In this document: one piece after another, positions 1 through 9,104 of the stretch
Layout of the letters: the number at the start of each line of letters is the position of its first letter
How positions within the stretch are numbered: position 1 is the stretch's first letter
From: Blastopirellula sp.
GTDB taxonomy: Bacteria; Planctomycetota; Planctomycetia; Pirellulales; Pirellulaceae
Length of the DNA: 33,059 bases
Direction of reading: 5' to 3'
NCBI GenBank assembly: GCA_002701545.1
Contig: NZVR01000067.1
Span: forward strand, 8,924 to 41,982
Program-made: the position numbers and the translations under genes
The notes under the pieces: generated by a model
Seen by the model: only the letters and a program-made list of their open reading frames with translations
The model's database searches: none
Told to the model about the DNA's origin: nothing

Positions 1-81
1 TGCTTGCCTGGGACCGAACGACACGAGGCCTCTGAGCCAAACCGAGCATGATTCGCTTACCTTTCCCACGGCGCGGTGTTG

Positions 82-1371
82 CTACTCGGCTCCGCCTTCG
101 ATGCGATACAAGTGGGTCGCACTGCGCAAAAACAACGCCTTGCCCGACACGGCCAGTGAGGCTTTGAAGGTGCCCTCAAGCTGATTGGTCGCGAGCACAC
201 GAAATTCAGGTCCGGCGGCCAGTACCGTCGTTTTGCCATCGCGGTTGAGATAATAAATCCGGTCACGAATTGCAATTGGCGAAGCGTCATAGTTGCCCCC
301 CAAACGTTCGCGCCAAAGCTGCTCGCCGGTCAGCGCATCCAGGCAAGTCGCAACACCGCTGTTATCGATCACATACAGTTGCTTACCAACCAGCAGGGGC
401 GAGGGCACATGTGCAATGCCTTTGGAACATTGCCAGGCAACCTGTTCGGCTTGCAATTCCCCTTTCCCTGGTTTGATGGCGAACACACAGAACTTGTCCT
501 GAGCGACCGAACCCACCACATAGAACAGACCGTTGCCGTAGGATGGACGTCCCACCTGCGAGAAGCCTTCGTATGGCATCCACCACAGTTCACGCCCTGA
601 TGCGACATCGTAGGCAGCCACATGGTCGGCACCGGTACTGACCACTTGAGTCCCGCCTGCGACAGCCTGAACCAGCGGCGTGGAATAGGCCATTTTGGCA
701 ATCCGTGCCCGCACCGACCCCGCTGGAAACCGCACTGCAGCCCGTTCCAAATGCGCGCGCGGCTGCTTCCAAACCACCTTGCCCGTCTTCTGATCCAAAG
801 CCACAAGGAACTGGTGGTCCGTTCCGTCACATGTGAGGATCAAGAGATTCTGATAAATCACCGGTGAGCTCGCGGCACCCTGAAATGCCGCGTACTGCAG
901 CTCGGTGTTTTTCCAGATGATGTTGCCGTCGGAATCCAGACAGGCAGTCCCGCGCGGTCCAAAATGCACAAACACATGATCGCCTGCCACTACGGGAGTA
1001 GGTGACGCAAATCCATTCTGTGGGTGATGAGGGCCCGGCTCGTCCGTCGTGAGCACTTCGACGTTATGCAATACTTTACCCGTCTCTTTGTCCACGCAGA
1101 TGGCGTGCAGCGACTTGCCTTGGTCCTCGGAAGCGGTCAGCCAAATCTGCTGTCCAGTAATCACCGGGGAAGACCAACCTTCGCCCGGCAAAGTGACTTT
1201 CCAGCGCACATGCTGTGCCTCACTCCATTCCAACGGAACCCCTTCAGCGTCAGAGTGACCTTGTCCATCGGGACCGCGAAACTGCGGCCAGTCTTCTGCG
1301 TTCGCCAGCGCAAAGCATGCGCAGAAAACGATCGGGGTCGAAATGATTCGTGTCATCTTGCCAACTTGCAT
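82..1371 (-). CDS. Secreted PQQ-like beta-propeller protein
   Basis: About 429 residues. The N-terminus is a signal peptide (basic MQVGKMTR, hydrophobic IISTPIVFCACFALANA) followed at about residue 26 by EDWPQFRGPDGQG, the usual opening of planctomycete PQQ-like propellers. At least five strands of the form 'x-A-x-D-x-x-T/S-G-x-x-x-W' follow, for example ALDQKTGKVVWK, AYDVASGRELWW and CLDALTGEQLWR, which are the repeats of BamB/quinoprotein-type eight-bladed propellers. I start it at 1371, where GGAAAG lies 7 nt upstream of ATG. A second ATG at 1356 would give nearly the same signal peptide, and the longer reading frame to 1443 would put a polar extension before it. I infer an exported scaffold or sugar/alcohol-related protein; the catalytic calcium/PQQ residues of true dehydrogenases are not evident, so an enzymatic role is not claimed. 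It is divergent from the cytochrome fusion gene. Confidence 0.85.
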   Translation of the reverse strand: MQVGKMTRIISTPIVFCACFALANAEDWPQFRGPDGQGHSDAEGVPLEWSEAQHVRWKVTLPGEGWSSPVITGQQIWLTASEDQGKSLHAICVDKETGKVLHNVEVLTTDEPGPHHPQNGFASPTPVVAGDHVFVHFGPRGTACLDSDGNIIWKNTELQYAAFQGAASSPVIYQNLLILTCDGTDHQFLVALDQKTGKVVWKQPRAHLERAAVRFPAGSVRARIAKMAYSTPLVQAVAGGTQVVSTGADHVAAYDVASGRELWWMPYEGFSQVGRPSYGNGLFYVVGSVAQDKFCVFAIKPGKGELQAEQVAWQCSKGIAHVPSPLLVGKQLYVIDNSGVATCLDALTGEQLWRERLGGNYDASPIAIRDRIYYLNRDGKTTVLAAGPEFRVLATNQLEGTFKASLAVSGKALFLRSATHLYRIEGGAE

Positions 1372-1872
1372 CGATTTGCTTTCCAAGGAAGGGACAGGAA
1401 CAAGCACCAGCGAGATTTTGTCGGATCTGAATGGCAATTGCAATCAATTTCACCTCCTCAGTTCCCACAGGCAGGATTCTGCTGGCCATCTCAGCATGCC
1501 ATCGGGCTGGCGACCGCAACTGCCAACAACCGTCCTTGGCGATGCACCGCAGAAGCTTGGCTGGTTATGCGTCCCCGGACACCCAAGCTCGCGCCGTAGT
1601 TTTCTGGAGGTCGATATGATCTGGCGAAGCTCCAACACCAGTGCCGCTCCCGCTCGTTCGACTCAGCATGTGTCGCTAGACTTCAACAAAATACCGCAAC
1701 TTCTCAGGGTGCCCGGAGACCACGCGCTGTCACGATCGTGCCCCGTACGCTGCGTTACGGAATGATACAAGATGATTCCGGCCCTCCCCGCCAAGTTTGG
1801 TAATCTGATAGTCATTGGCACGTTGCTGCCCCAACTCTGACTCAAGTTGAATATTCCTCCGGGAGCACGCAG
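1372..1872. other. Intergenic region between divergent genes
   Basis: About 500 bases between the divergent propeller gene and the cytochrome fusion gene. The short open frames here have no recognisable protein content and run across both strands. Promoters for both genes should lie here, but I see no convincing -35/-10 pair; TTGGCA at 1815-1820 has no partner -10 box at a usual distance. Confidence 0.5.
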
Positions 1873-4800
1873 ATGACGAAACGTACCTGGCTGAGCCTGA
1901 CCGTCGCAATGTTGTCCTTATCCGCTTTGTTGCTGACCACCGTACTGGTCCCGAATGCGACAAACTCGGGTGTCACCGCAGCTCCGGGAGCTCGAGCAAC
2001 GGGCAATGCAAAACCTCGCAAACCACTGACGGTCGGCCATCCAACGTTCTCCAGCCCCCATGCCTCGCCCATTACGGTTCACGGCGAAGACGTGTTCGTG
2101 GTCAACACTCCCGCCGACACACTCGATGTGATTGATGCCAAGACACGTAAGATCCGAAAACGCATCCATGTCGGTGTGGATCCGGTGAGTGTGGCAATGC
2201 GTCCCGACGGTCACGAGATCTGGGTTTCGAATCATGTTTCTGACTCGGTCAGCGTGATCGACAACCGTGCGGACAGCCCCAGTTACTTAAACGTCGTGGC
2301 AACGATTCAAGCGTACGACCCGGAAACCAAAGCCACCACCTTTGACGAGCCGATGGGGATTGCTTTCGCCAGCAACGACAAAGCATATGTGGCGTTATCG
2401 TCGGAGAACCAGATTGCTGTGATTGACGTCGCTTCGCATCGGGTGACCAAGCGTCTGCGGATTGCAGCTCAAGACCCTCGGGCCATCGCTGTCCACGACG
2501 GTCGCCTCTATGTGCTCCCCTTCGAGTCCAATAACAAAACGCAACTTTCCGGCGGCTCGCGCGACGATATCGATGGCGATCAGGTTACCTTCGATGCCTG
2601 GGAACATTCGATTCGTGTCAACAACGTCCTGTCGCTGGGACATGTGACAGACATCGTCAAACATCCACAAGTGCCGGACCGCGACTTGTTTGTTTTCGAC
2701 ACACAAACGGACGAATTGATCGACACAGTCGACACGCTTGGCACATTGTTGTACGGAATCACAGTGGACTCGCAAGGTCGTGTGTTCATTGCACAAACCG
2801 ACGCTCGCAACGAAGCCAATGGGCGTTCGGGAACGAAAAAGCACGGCATGAAAGAACTGGAGAACCGCGCGTTCCTGAATCAAATCACAAAACTTGAGTT
2901 TACGGACGGTGAAGCTCAAAAACCCAACTTCATCAACCTCGAACCGCTGCCACCGAAGCACCCCGAAAAAGGCATGGCGCTGGCAACTCCCTACGCGATT
3001 CAAGTCAGTGATGACGATTCGACCCTGGTTGCCGCGGCGGCAGGATCGGACAAGTTGTTCACCGTCGATGCCCGTACAGGTGAAGTCATGGGGCGCGTCG
3101 CGGTCGGCGCCGTGCCACGCGGCATTGCACTGGAAAACACTGCTGAGGGAACCCCCGCCACAGCCTGGGTCTACAACGCCGTTGCCAATACGGTTTCGCA
3201 GATTGATCTGACCGACACTCGCAAACCGAAAGTCTCCGGCTTTGTCAAACTGGATGACCCCACTCATCGCCAAGTCAAACTGGGACGCACCTGGTTTAAC
3301 GATGCAGACGCCTCGTCGACCGGTACGTTCTCGTGTGAAAGCTGTCACCCGGACAGTAATACCGATCAGCTGCTCTGGGTACTGGAAACACCCATTGTCA
3401 CTGGTGGCGATCAGATCATGCCGCGTTCGACCATGCCGGTTCGCGGCTTGCGTGACACCGCTCCCTTTCACTGGGACGGTGTGCTCGGTGATCCCTACGG
3501 TGGCAACAACAGTGCAAATATCTATACCTCGGTGGAACCAACCGCCGATGTGGAAGATCAAACAACCAGTTCGCGTCATCTGGTCGACGCAAGTCTCGGG
3601 GCTGTCCTGCGCGCCCATGGGGACGATCTTGTCAACGACGAAGGCAAGCAGGGTGCCTTTACGGCAGCCGAACGTGATGACCTGGCGGTGTACCTCCTGA
3701 GCGTTCCCTTTCCTCCCGCACAGCGACGTGCCTACGACAATGTGCTGACGGAAACGGCGCAACGCGGATTCCGACTATTTCATATCGATGGTGATAATGA
3801 TCCATCGCGAACCCGGCCCAATGTCTGTGGCAACTGCCATCGCATGCCGTTTTTGGTAAGCACCAACACGCCCGGCACGGGCATGGAAGCGCCGACGTGG
3901 CGCGGAGCATATGACCGCTTTTTGATCCTGCCTCAAGGTCGCTTGAACATCATCGAGTTTCCCTTCTACCGAAGTGTGGCAGAACGCGGACAGTCAGAAG
4001 AAGAAATCTGGCGGTTCTCATGGGGAGGGCGCCGTCGCTTCAACCCCGTCTGGAACATGGTCGTCGAAGGTAGCACCGGTTTCTCCGGTTCGTTCGCTCG
4101 CCAAGTCACCCTGCACCCCACATCCGTGCAGGATGATCTGACCGGGGACCTGTTGAACGCCCTCGAAATCTCCGCCGTCGAAGGTGGCATCGTCCTGGAA
4201 GGTGAAGGCGTACTGATCGACAACGACACAGCCAAGCCCGTCACCTTCCAATTCGACCCGACCTTTCAGGGAGGTGTCTACGTGACCCGCGATCGTGAGC
4301 GGCAAGCATTCACACGCAATAAACTCATGACGCTCGCAACCGAAGGCAAGTTCATCGGAACATTCACCGGTCGCCATGGCGAAAACGCAGATACAGAATC
4401 ACCCCAACCCGCACTCTGGACACTGGGGCCCATCGAACGACAACGCGGGCGACAGGAATTCCCGATCCTGCATCAGGACCAGAACACCATGTCCGTCAGT
4501 GGTCGTAACTTCGACGACGATGCCAGTCTGTACGTGGATGGCCGACGCGTCGAAGGCACTGTTGAATTCCAAGACGACGAACAAGAGCAGGTGCTGATCG
4601 AACTGGCGTCACTCCCAACTCCGGGAATGCACACACTGCAGGTGCAAGATCAACACGGAATGTTCAGTAACGACTTTATTTTTCATGTCACCGAAAATGA
4701 ACAAGCGGCTGCGGAACTGAAACGCAGTCTCGATGCCGTGCACGTTGATGTGCGTGAGGCGCTGTTCCAAGCCATTGCGCGCGGCGATGTCGACGGAGTG

Positions 4801-5223
4801 AAACGCAGACTCGGCAGGCAAGCTCGTCGCATCAATGAACGCCGGCCGTCCAGCGGATCCACACCGCTCAGCGATGCGGCTTTCCGTGGCAATCTCGAGA
4901 TCGTCAAACTTCTCGTCCAAAGGGGAGCCAAAGTCAACGAAACCAACCGTGACGGCAACACCGCTCTGGTCGGCGCTGCCTTCATGTGCCACACCGATGT
5001 CGTCCGCTTCCTACTGGAAAAAGGCGCTTCGACTTCACACAAGAACAATCGCAGGGAAACCGCCATCGACGCGGTCTCTTCGGCCTGGAGTGAAGAACTG
5101 GCCAGGTTCTACCAAGGGCTTGGGCAGTCAACCGGCGTGAAAGTGGACCTGGAGCGTCTCCAAGAAGAGAGACCGAAAATGGCCAAGCTGTTGCGTGAAC
5201 ATGCGGCGAAAGCCGCTGAATGA
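1873..5223 (+). CDS. YVTN propeller / two-haem cytochrome c / ankyrin fusion protein
   Basis: A 1116-residue exported protein. The start is supported by GGGAG 7 nt upstream of ATG and by a signal peptide (MTKR plus a hydrophobic run to about residue 30). Residues about 50-440 are YVTN-type propeller strands, such as VDVIDAKTRKI-like, VSVIDN, IAVIDVASHRV and FTVDARTGEVMGRVAVGAVPRGIA. A cytochrome c region follows with CESCH at 488-492 and CGNCH at 652-656, so two haem c groups are expected; FHWDG between them recalls the di-haem peroxidase-like cytochromes often joined to propellers. Residues about 860-940 resemble an IPT/TIG beta-sandwich. Residues about 960-1070 form ankyrin repeats (TPLSDAAFRGNLEIVKLLVQRGA and the next, TALVGAAFMCHTDVVRFLLEKGA). 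No membrane anchor follows the signal peptide, so haem and ankyrin parts should both be periplasmic. I infer a redox role; the substrate is unknown. Confidence 0.85.
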   Translation: MTKRTWLSLTVAMLSLSALLLTTVLVPNATNSGVTAAPGARATGNAKPRKPLTVGHPTFSSPHASPITVHGEDVFVVNTPADTLDVIDAKTRKIRKRIHVGVDPVSVAMRPDGHEIWVSNHVSDSVSVIDNRADSPSYLNVVATIQAYDPETKATTFDEPMGIAFASNDKAYVALSSENQIAVIDVASHRVTKRLRIAAQDPRAIAVHDGRLYVLPFESNNKTQLSGGSRDDIDGDQVTFDAWEHSIRVNNVLSLGHVTDIVKHPQVPDRDLFVFDTQTDELIDTVDTLGTLLYGITVDSQGRVFIAQTDARNEANGRSGTKKHGMKELENRAFLNQITKLEFTDGEAQKPNFINLEPLPPKHPEKGMALATPYAIQVSDDDSTLVAAAAGSDKLFTVDARTGEVMGRVAVGAVPRGIALENTAEGTPATAWVYNAVANTVSQIDLTDTRKPKVSGFVKLDDPTHRQVKLGRTWFNDADASSTGTFSCESCHPDSNTDQLLWVLETPIVTGGDQIMPRSTMPVRGLRDTAPFHWDGVLGDPYGGNNSANIYTSVEPTADVEDQTTSSRHLVDASLGAVLRAHGDDLVNDEGKQGAFTAAERDDLAVYLLSVPFPPAQRRAYDNVLTETAQRGFRLFHIDGDNDPSRTRPNVCGNCHRMPFLVSTNTPGTGMEAPTWRGAYDRFLILPQGRLNIIEFPFYRSVAERGQSEEEIWRFSWGGRRRFNPVWNMVVEGSTGFSGSFARQVTLHPTSVQDDLTGDLLNALEISAVEGGIVLEGEGVLIDNDTAKPVTFQFDPTFQGGVYVTRDRERQAFTRNKLMTLATEGKFIGTFTGRHGENADTESPQPALWTLGPIERQRGRQEFPILHQDQNTMSVSGRNFDDDASLYVDGRRVEGTVEFQDDEQEQVLIELASLPTPGMHTLQVQDQHGMFSNDFIFHVTENEQAAAELKRSLDAVHVDVREALFQAIARGDVDGVKRRLGRQARRINERRPSSGSTPLSDAAFRGNLEIVKLLVQRGAKVNETNRDGNTALVGAAFMCHTDVVRFLLEKGASTSHKNNRRETAIDAVSSAWSEELARFYQGLGQSTGVKVDLERLQEERPKMAKLLREHAAKAAE

Positions 5224-5751
5224 TCTCCCCACGGGAGGCCAAACGCTGAACCCGATCCAGCCTTGGACAGACCACGTGGCGGGGGCTTTTCAGCCTCGTC
5301 ACCTTCGGCCGTGTGGCGCTATGACAACTGACAAGTCCGTCAATCGACGGCATCTGCGGGCTGCCACAGCGCGCAACGTGGACGGCACAACGCACGCCTG
5401 GAAACGCGCGGGAAGAGGCCCCGCGATGACTTCGCCGCTTGATTCGGTAACGGCGGGAATCGCGCCGATCGGTTTTGCGCTCTCCGATCCATATCATAAT
5501 GCGATGACGTGTCGTCAAACGGAACACACATTCATGGGCTGCAGGGCCCAATTCAAGCTACAGAGCTAGCCGTTCGAGACCTTAAAAAACACTTCAAAAA
5601 CAACGTAAGACGCTATTAACAAAACACTTAGCAACCACCAGACAGCCAGAGCTGGAGGTCAAGGGACGTGGTGGCTTGCACTTTCTGGCACTGCATTCGC
5701 GTTTGACTCCATCCAGTTACCCCCTGTTTCACCCACGATGGAGACCCCACT
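5224..5751. other. Intergenic region with AT-rich leader of the PDZ-protein gene
   Basis: No credible gene. Small inverted repeats lie just past the upstream gene (CTCCC/GGGAG at 5225-5237; CCGTC/GACGG at 5337-5350) but have no T-run. CATAAT at 5495-5500 is a possible -10 box without a good -35. From 5581 the base composition turns A-rich, with CTTAAAA and two copies of AAAACACTT at 5586-5594 and 5621-5629. This is followed by a potential hairpin with arms CCACCA (5635-5640) and TGGTGG (5669-5674). GGAGAC sits about 8 nt upstream of the next ATG and serves as the ribosome binding site. Confidence 0.45.
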
Positions 5752-7038
5752 ATGAAACGCTTATCAACCACCGCTATGGCCCTTTCCCTCGCCGCAATGT
5801 GCCTGTTGCCGGCCAGCCTGTTTGCTCAGAAGGCGCGCTACCCATCCTTTAGCAAGTCGATGGCGAAACCGTCCTCTAGCCGTTCGATGTCGAAGCCATC
5901 CTTCAGCCGCTCGCTGTCGAAGCCGTCCTTCAGCCGGTCATTGTCGAAACCACCCACGACGAGCCGGTCATATGCAAAGCCGCCCACGACGAGCCGGTCA
6001 TTTGCAAAGCCACCCACGACGCGCCGGTCCCAACCGAGCAAGCCAGGAAACTTTCCTAGCATCCGCACGAATCCGCGATTGAGCCCTCAAGTCACCCGTC
6101 CGATTACTGTGACACCGCGAAGGCCACCGGCTACAAGTCCCGTTCCTAGCTTACGGGGAACGAATCCGAATACCTCAACCCCGCGAATCACGAATCCCAA
6201 TGTCTTGAATCCCCGGACACCCCCAACCTCGTCTCGCATCCCGAACTTGATGATCCGTCCCAACACCACACTGCCGCGCGTCGATTTGAATCGATTCAAT
6301 CCTGGCGTTCGGTTGCCGAACGGATCGCAACCGCGCATCACGATTCCTAACAAGCCGATGCCGACGCTTCGTGGCGATACAGCAATCCGCAACATCAAAC
6401 CGGACCAATCCCGATTGAATGGTTTGCGAAGGTTCGACTCGGTCGTTGGTAAGCTTGATTTGGCTGAGAATTTCAAGCCGGTCCCGCTGGACAACATCAA
6501 GGAAAGCCTGGAAGGTTTGAAAGATGCTCAGCTGAATGAACTCAAGTTACCCATGGGTACCAAGACCAAGACTGCCGCGATCCGTCACCTCGGTCTCCGT
6601 CCGATGTGCCACTGGTGGCTTGACTTCTGCATCGGTTGGCACTGGCACCACCACCACTGTCACTGGTGGGACATTTGCTACCTGCCTGGATACTGGAACT
6701 GCTGGACGCCTTGTTACTACAACGTCGTGTACTGTCCACCGCGTGTTGGTTACGTCGCCTGCAGTTGGTACTTTGGTGTCGAATGTGTCCTGATTCCAGA
6801 TATGGGATGCTACGGAATCCAAAAAGTAACGCCGAATTCACCTGCCGCCCTGGCTGGTCTACAACCCGGCGACATGATCAACAGCATCAATGGATTCGGC
6901 ATCGGAGAAGAGGGTATGTTGCAACGTGAAATCCAACGCTCGGGCGGACGCCTGCAGCTTGGCATCCTTCGCGATGGCGCAGCGGAACCTGTTCTGGTAG
7001 ACGTTTTCCTTCGCCGAGTGCGAACGCTGACGTACTAA
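5752..7038 (+). CDS. Secreted repeat / Trp-His-Cys-rich / PDZ-like protein
   Basis: A 428-residue protein of unknown function. Residues 1-25 are a clear signal peptide (MKRLSTTAMALSLAAMCLLP then ASLFAQ). Residues about 30-95 are imperfect 9-10 residue repeats of the kind SFSRSLSKP and PPTTSRSYAK, rich in Ser, Lys, Arg and Pro. Residues about 95-210 are a Pro/Asn/Thr/Arg-rich, probably unstructured stretch with repeated TPR-N-x-P-like words. Residues about 285-355 are extraordinary: about 70 residues with 10 Cys, 9 Trp and 7 His, including WHWHHHHCHWW. Residues about 351-425 resemble a PDZ domain (VTPNSPAALAGLQPGDMINSINGF matches the usual ligand-groove region). A hairpin terminator follows, so it is probably a single-gene transcript. 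I infer an envelope protein that binds metal or forms disulfides; nothing indicates a protease triad. Confidence 0.75.
   Translation: MKRLSTTAMALSLAAMCLLPASLFAQKARYPSFSKSMAKPSSSRSMSKPSFSRSLSKPSFSRSLSKPPTTSRSYAKPPTTSRSFAKPPTTRRSQPSKPGNFPSIRTNPRLSPQVTRPITVTPRRPPATSPVPSLRGTNPNTSTPRITNPNVLNPRTPPTSSRIPNLMIRPNTTLPRVDLNRFNPGVRLPNGSQPRITIPNKPMPTLRGDTAIRNIKPDQSRLNGLRRFDSVVGKLDLAENFKPVPLDNIKESLEGLKDAQLNELKLPMGTKTKTAAIRHLGLRPMCHWWLDFCIGWHWHHHHCHWWDICYLPGYWNCWTPCYYNVVYCPPRVGYVACSWYFGVECVLIPDMGCYGIQKVTPNSPAALAGLQPGDMINSINGFGIGEEGMLQREIQRSGGRLQLGILRDGAAEPVLVDVFLRRVRTLTY
5842..6032 (+). repeat. In-gene tandem repeats (Ser-Lys-Pro and Thr-Ser-Arg-Ser units)
   Basis: Coding repeats inside the PDZ-like protein gene. 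The first half has 27-base units encoding S-F-S-R-S-L-S-K-P variants and the second has 30-base units encoding P-T-T-S-R-S-Y/F-A-K-P. The DNA copies are nearly identical in places, such as CCCACGACGAGCCGGTCAT twice, which suggests recent unit duplication. Confidence 0.8.
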
Positions 7039-7062
7039 TCATCACTGCCCCTTAACCACCTG

Positions 7063-7104
7063 GTGGGCCTGCCATTGCCATGGCAGGCCCACGCTTATTT
7101 CTTG
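7063..7104 (+). terminator. Rho-independent terminator
   Basis: A perfect 12-bp stem, GTGGGCCTGCCA (7063-7074) pairing with TGGCAGGCCCAC (7081-7092), with a 6-nt loop TTGCCA. It is followed by GCTTATTTCTTG, which is moderately T-rich. It begins 24 nt after the stop codon of the PDZ-like protein gene and is the strongest terminator-like hairpin I see in the window. Confidence 0.8.
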
Positions 7105-7251
7105 CTCGGTGTGTTCCGATGCCAACCCCGCCATCTCAAGCGGCGCAGCAGGTGAATATCATTCCCTGGCGGTTGCCAGCAGAGCTCCGGACTGGAAATG
7201 TCATCCGACGAGGCGTGGTGCCGCGAGAGCAACTTTCAAAAGAGCGAAAAG

Positions 7252-7324
7252 AGCGGGTGAGGGGATTCGAACCCCCGACATACAGCTTGGGAAGCTGTCA
7301 CTCTGCCAACTGAGTTACACCCGC
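7252..7324 (-). tRNA. tRNA-Gly (anticodon CCC)
   Basis: Read on the minus strand: acceptor 5' strand GCGGGTG (7324-7318) pairs with CACCCGC (7259-7253), and the discriminator base is T, usual for bacterial glycine tRNAs. The D arm contains ACTCAGTTGGCAGAGT. The anticodon stem ACAGC/GCTGT encloses the loop TTCCCAA, giving anticodon CCC, which reads GGG. The T arm is GGGGGTTCGAATCCCCT. CCA is not encoded. A perfect TATAAT lies 12 nt upstream of the mature 5' end. Confidence 0.95.
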
Positions 7325-7336
7325 AAACACTCGTAA

Positions 7337-7342
7337 ATTATA
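7337..7342 (-). promoter_or_regulatory. -10 box of the tRNA-Gly gene
   Basis: TATAAT on the minus strand, ending 12 nt before the first base of the tRNA, which fits a transcript with a leader of a few nucleotides. No good TTGACA match lies 16-18 nt further upstream. Confidence 0.55.
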
Positions 7343-7478
7343 CCGTCTCCACAGGTATCACCATAGCTTGCGGCATACTCCAACCGCACGTTCCGTTTGC
7401 TGACCTGGGCAACTCGAGGTCCTTGTCTTATCCTATGGCAATTCTTCGCCTCTGATCGTTTTAAAGGACAAACCATTC

Positions 7479-8570
7479 ATGGAAGCCGGAATTGTTGGGC
7501 TACCCAATGTTGGCAAAAGCACGCTTTTCAACGCCCTGACCTGTTCCGTGTCGGCGCAAAGCGAAAACTATCCGTTTTGCACGATCGAACCCAATGAGGG
7601 CATCGTCAACGTACCCGATGCTCGCCTGGAACGGATCACTCGCTATATCCAACCCAAAAAAGTCATCCCCGCCATGTTGAAACTGGTCGACATCGCTGGC
7701 ATCGTCAAAGGCGCCAGCGAGGGGGAGGGGTTGGGCAACAAGTTTCTCAGCCACATTCGGCAAGTGGACGCAATCATTCAGGTCGTGCGGTGCTTTGAGG
7801 ATCCTGATGTGACGCATGTCGCCGGATCGGTCAATCCGCTGGCCGATATCGAAACGATTGAAACCGAGCTCATGCTGGCTGACATTCAGACGCTGGAAAA
7901 CGCCTTGCCAAAAGCCCAGCGAACGGCGCGGAGCGGAGACAAGGACGCCAAGTTCCTGATTGCCACCATCGAAAAACTGATGGCTCACCTGGCTCAAGAT
8001 CAGCCCTTGCGCACGCTGTCGTTGACCGACCCGGAAGCCAAAGCCATCAGCAGCTACGGCCTGATGACTGCCAAACCGATTCTGTATGTCGCCAATGTCG
8101 ATGAAGACGATCTGGCAGGAGAACACGAGCTCGTCCAACAAGTGCGTCAACACGCCGAGCACTCCGGGGCGGGAGTGGTCCCTGTCTGTGCCAAGGTCGA
8201 AGCTGAGATTGCCGAACTGGACGAGCAGGACCGAGCCGAGATGTTAGAGGCGGTCGGCCTACAGGAAGCAGCCTTGGGAGTCCTGGCGCGCGAAGCCTAC
8301 CGCACATTAGGTCTGCAAAGCTACTTCACAGCAGGCGAGAAAGAAGTACGTGCCTGGACCGTCCCCATTGGCGCGACTGCGCCTCAAGCAGCAGGTGTGA
8401 TCCACACCGACTTCGAACGCGGATTCATTCGCGTCGAAGTCTACTCCTTGGACGACTTGGAAGAGCACGAGAGCGAAAAGGAGATTCGTGCGGCGGGCAA
8501 ACTCCGCGTGGAGGGCAAAACCTACCTGATGCAAGACGGCGACATCTGCCATTTCCTGTTCAACGTCTGA
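7479..8570 (+). CDS. ychF: Ribosome-binding ATPase YchF (Obg-family P-loop protein)
   Basis: A full-length 363-residue YchF/OLA1-type protein. The G1 loop is GLPNVGKS at residues 7-14, switch and G3 motifs follow ([17 protein letters not shown] near residue 70), and the G4 position is NVDE at 206-209. This replaces the NKxD of true GTPases and is the known reason why this family prefers ATP. A coiled-coil insertion (about 130-200) and a C-terminal TGS domain (about 278-362, with [10 protein letters not shown] at the end) complete the usual architecture. Members bind ribosomes and have been linked to translation and oxidative stress responses. The ATG has AAAGGA about 9-10 nt upstream. It is followed convergently by nusB and preceded by a divergent tRNA, so it is probably monocistronic. 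Confidence 0.97.
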   Translation: MEAGIVGLPNVGKSTLFNALTCSVSAQSENYPFCTIEPNEGIVNVPDARLERITRYIQPKKVIPAMLKLVDIAGIVKGASEGEGLGNKFLSHIRQVDAIIQVVRCFEDPDVTHVAGSVNPLADIETIETELMLADIQTLENALPKAQRTARSGDKDAKFLIATIEKLMAHLAQDQPLRTLSLTDPEAKAISSYGLMTAKPILYVANVDEDDLAGEHELVQQVRQHAEHSGAGVVPVCAKVEAEIAELDEQDRAEMLEAVGLQEAALGVLAREAYRTLGLQSYFTAGEKEVRAWTVPIGATAPQAAGVIHTDFERGFIRVEVYSLDDLEEHESEKEIRAAGKLRVEGKTYLMQDGDICHFLFNV

Positions 8571-8699
8571 GAGTCACGCCGGAGCACCGGAGACCACCAG
8601 CTCGTAGCCGCGGTGGAAGACGGATTAGCACATCCCAGGCAGCCGCGCTGCCGCGTGTTCGAACGAGCGCCCTTCCCGCCGCGTCCGCGAGACGTTCGC

Positions 8700-9104
8700 T
8701 CAACGTTCTTTCTGGAGGAGTTTATCGAGAATCCCATTAACGAATTGAGGGGATTGCTCGGCCCCAAATCGTTTGGCCAACTCGACCGCCTCATTCACGA
8801 CCACGGGCCCCGGCGTCTCGGTATGCAGAATCTCGAACGCCCCCAGACGCAACACATTGCGATCGGTTACCGCCATGCGTTCCAGGCTCCAATGCTCTGC
8901 TTGCTGAACCAACAGCGCATCCAACTCGTTCCGATTACGTCGCACGCCTGCCACGAGCGACAAAGCGAACTCGACCAGCGCCTGATCGTGGTGCAAGCGA
9001 TCGCGGCAAAACTGCTCACTGGGCGCCAGATTACGATCCGGATTCAGGTCATCTTGAAAGAGTATTTGCAGGGCTACTTCGCGAGCACGGCTACGTCGTG
9101 ACAT
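8700..9104 (-). CDS. nusB: Transcription antitermination factor NusB
   Basis: A 134-residue all-helical NusB protein: SRAREVALQILFQDDLNPD at the N-terminus, MAVTDRNVLRLGAFEIL in the middle and PVVVNEAVELAKRFGAEQSPQFVNGILDKLL at the end are the characteristic helices that contact boxA RNA and NusE (S10). The frame extends upstream to a TTG at 9164, but the ATG at 9104 places the conserved SRRSRAREVALQ segment directly at the N-terminus as in the family, so I use it. NusB acts in rRNA antitermination complexes. It is convergent with ychF. The usual partner ribH (lumazine synthase) is not adjacent here; the gene upstream on the same strand encodes an unrelated membrane protein. Confidence 0.95.
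   Translation of the reverse strand: MSRRSRAREVALQILFQDDLNPDRNLAPSEQFCRDRLHHDQALVEFALSLVAGVRRNRNELDALLVQQAEHWSLERMAVTDRNVLRLGAFEILHTETPGPVVVNEAVELAKRFGAEQSPQFVNGILDKLLQKER

Noticed and set aside
2395-3762. 455-codon open frame on the minus strand inside the cytochrome fusion gene
   Set aside because: It lies wholly antisense to a gene with propeller and haem motifs, has no domain pattern and is explained by codon bias of the real gene.
5337-5350. Inverted repeat CCGTC-AATC-GACGG
   Set aside because: Five-bp arms in GC-rich DNA are expected by chance, and no promoter or T-run accompanies it.
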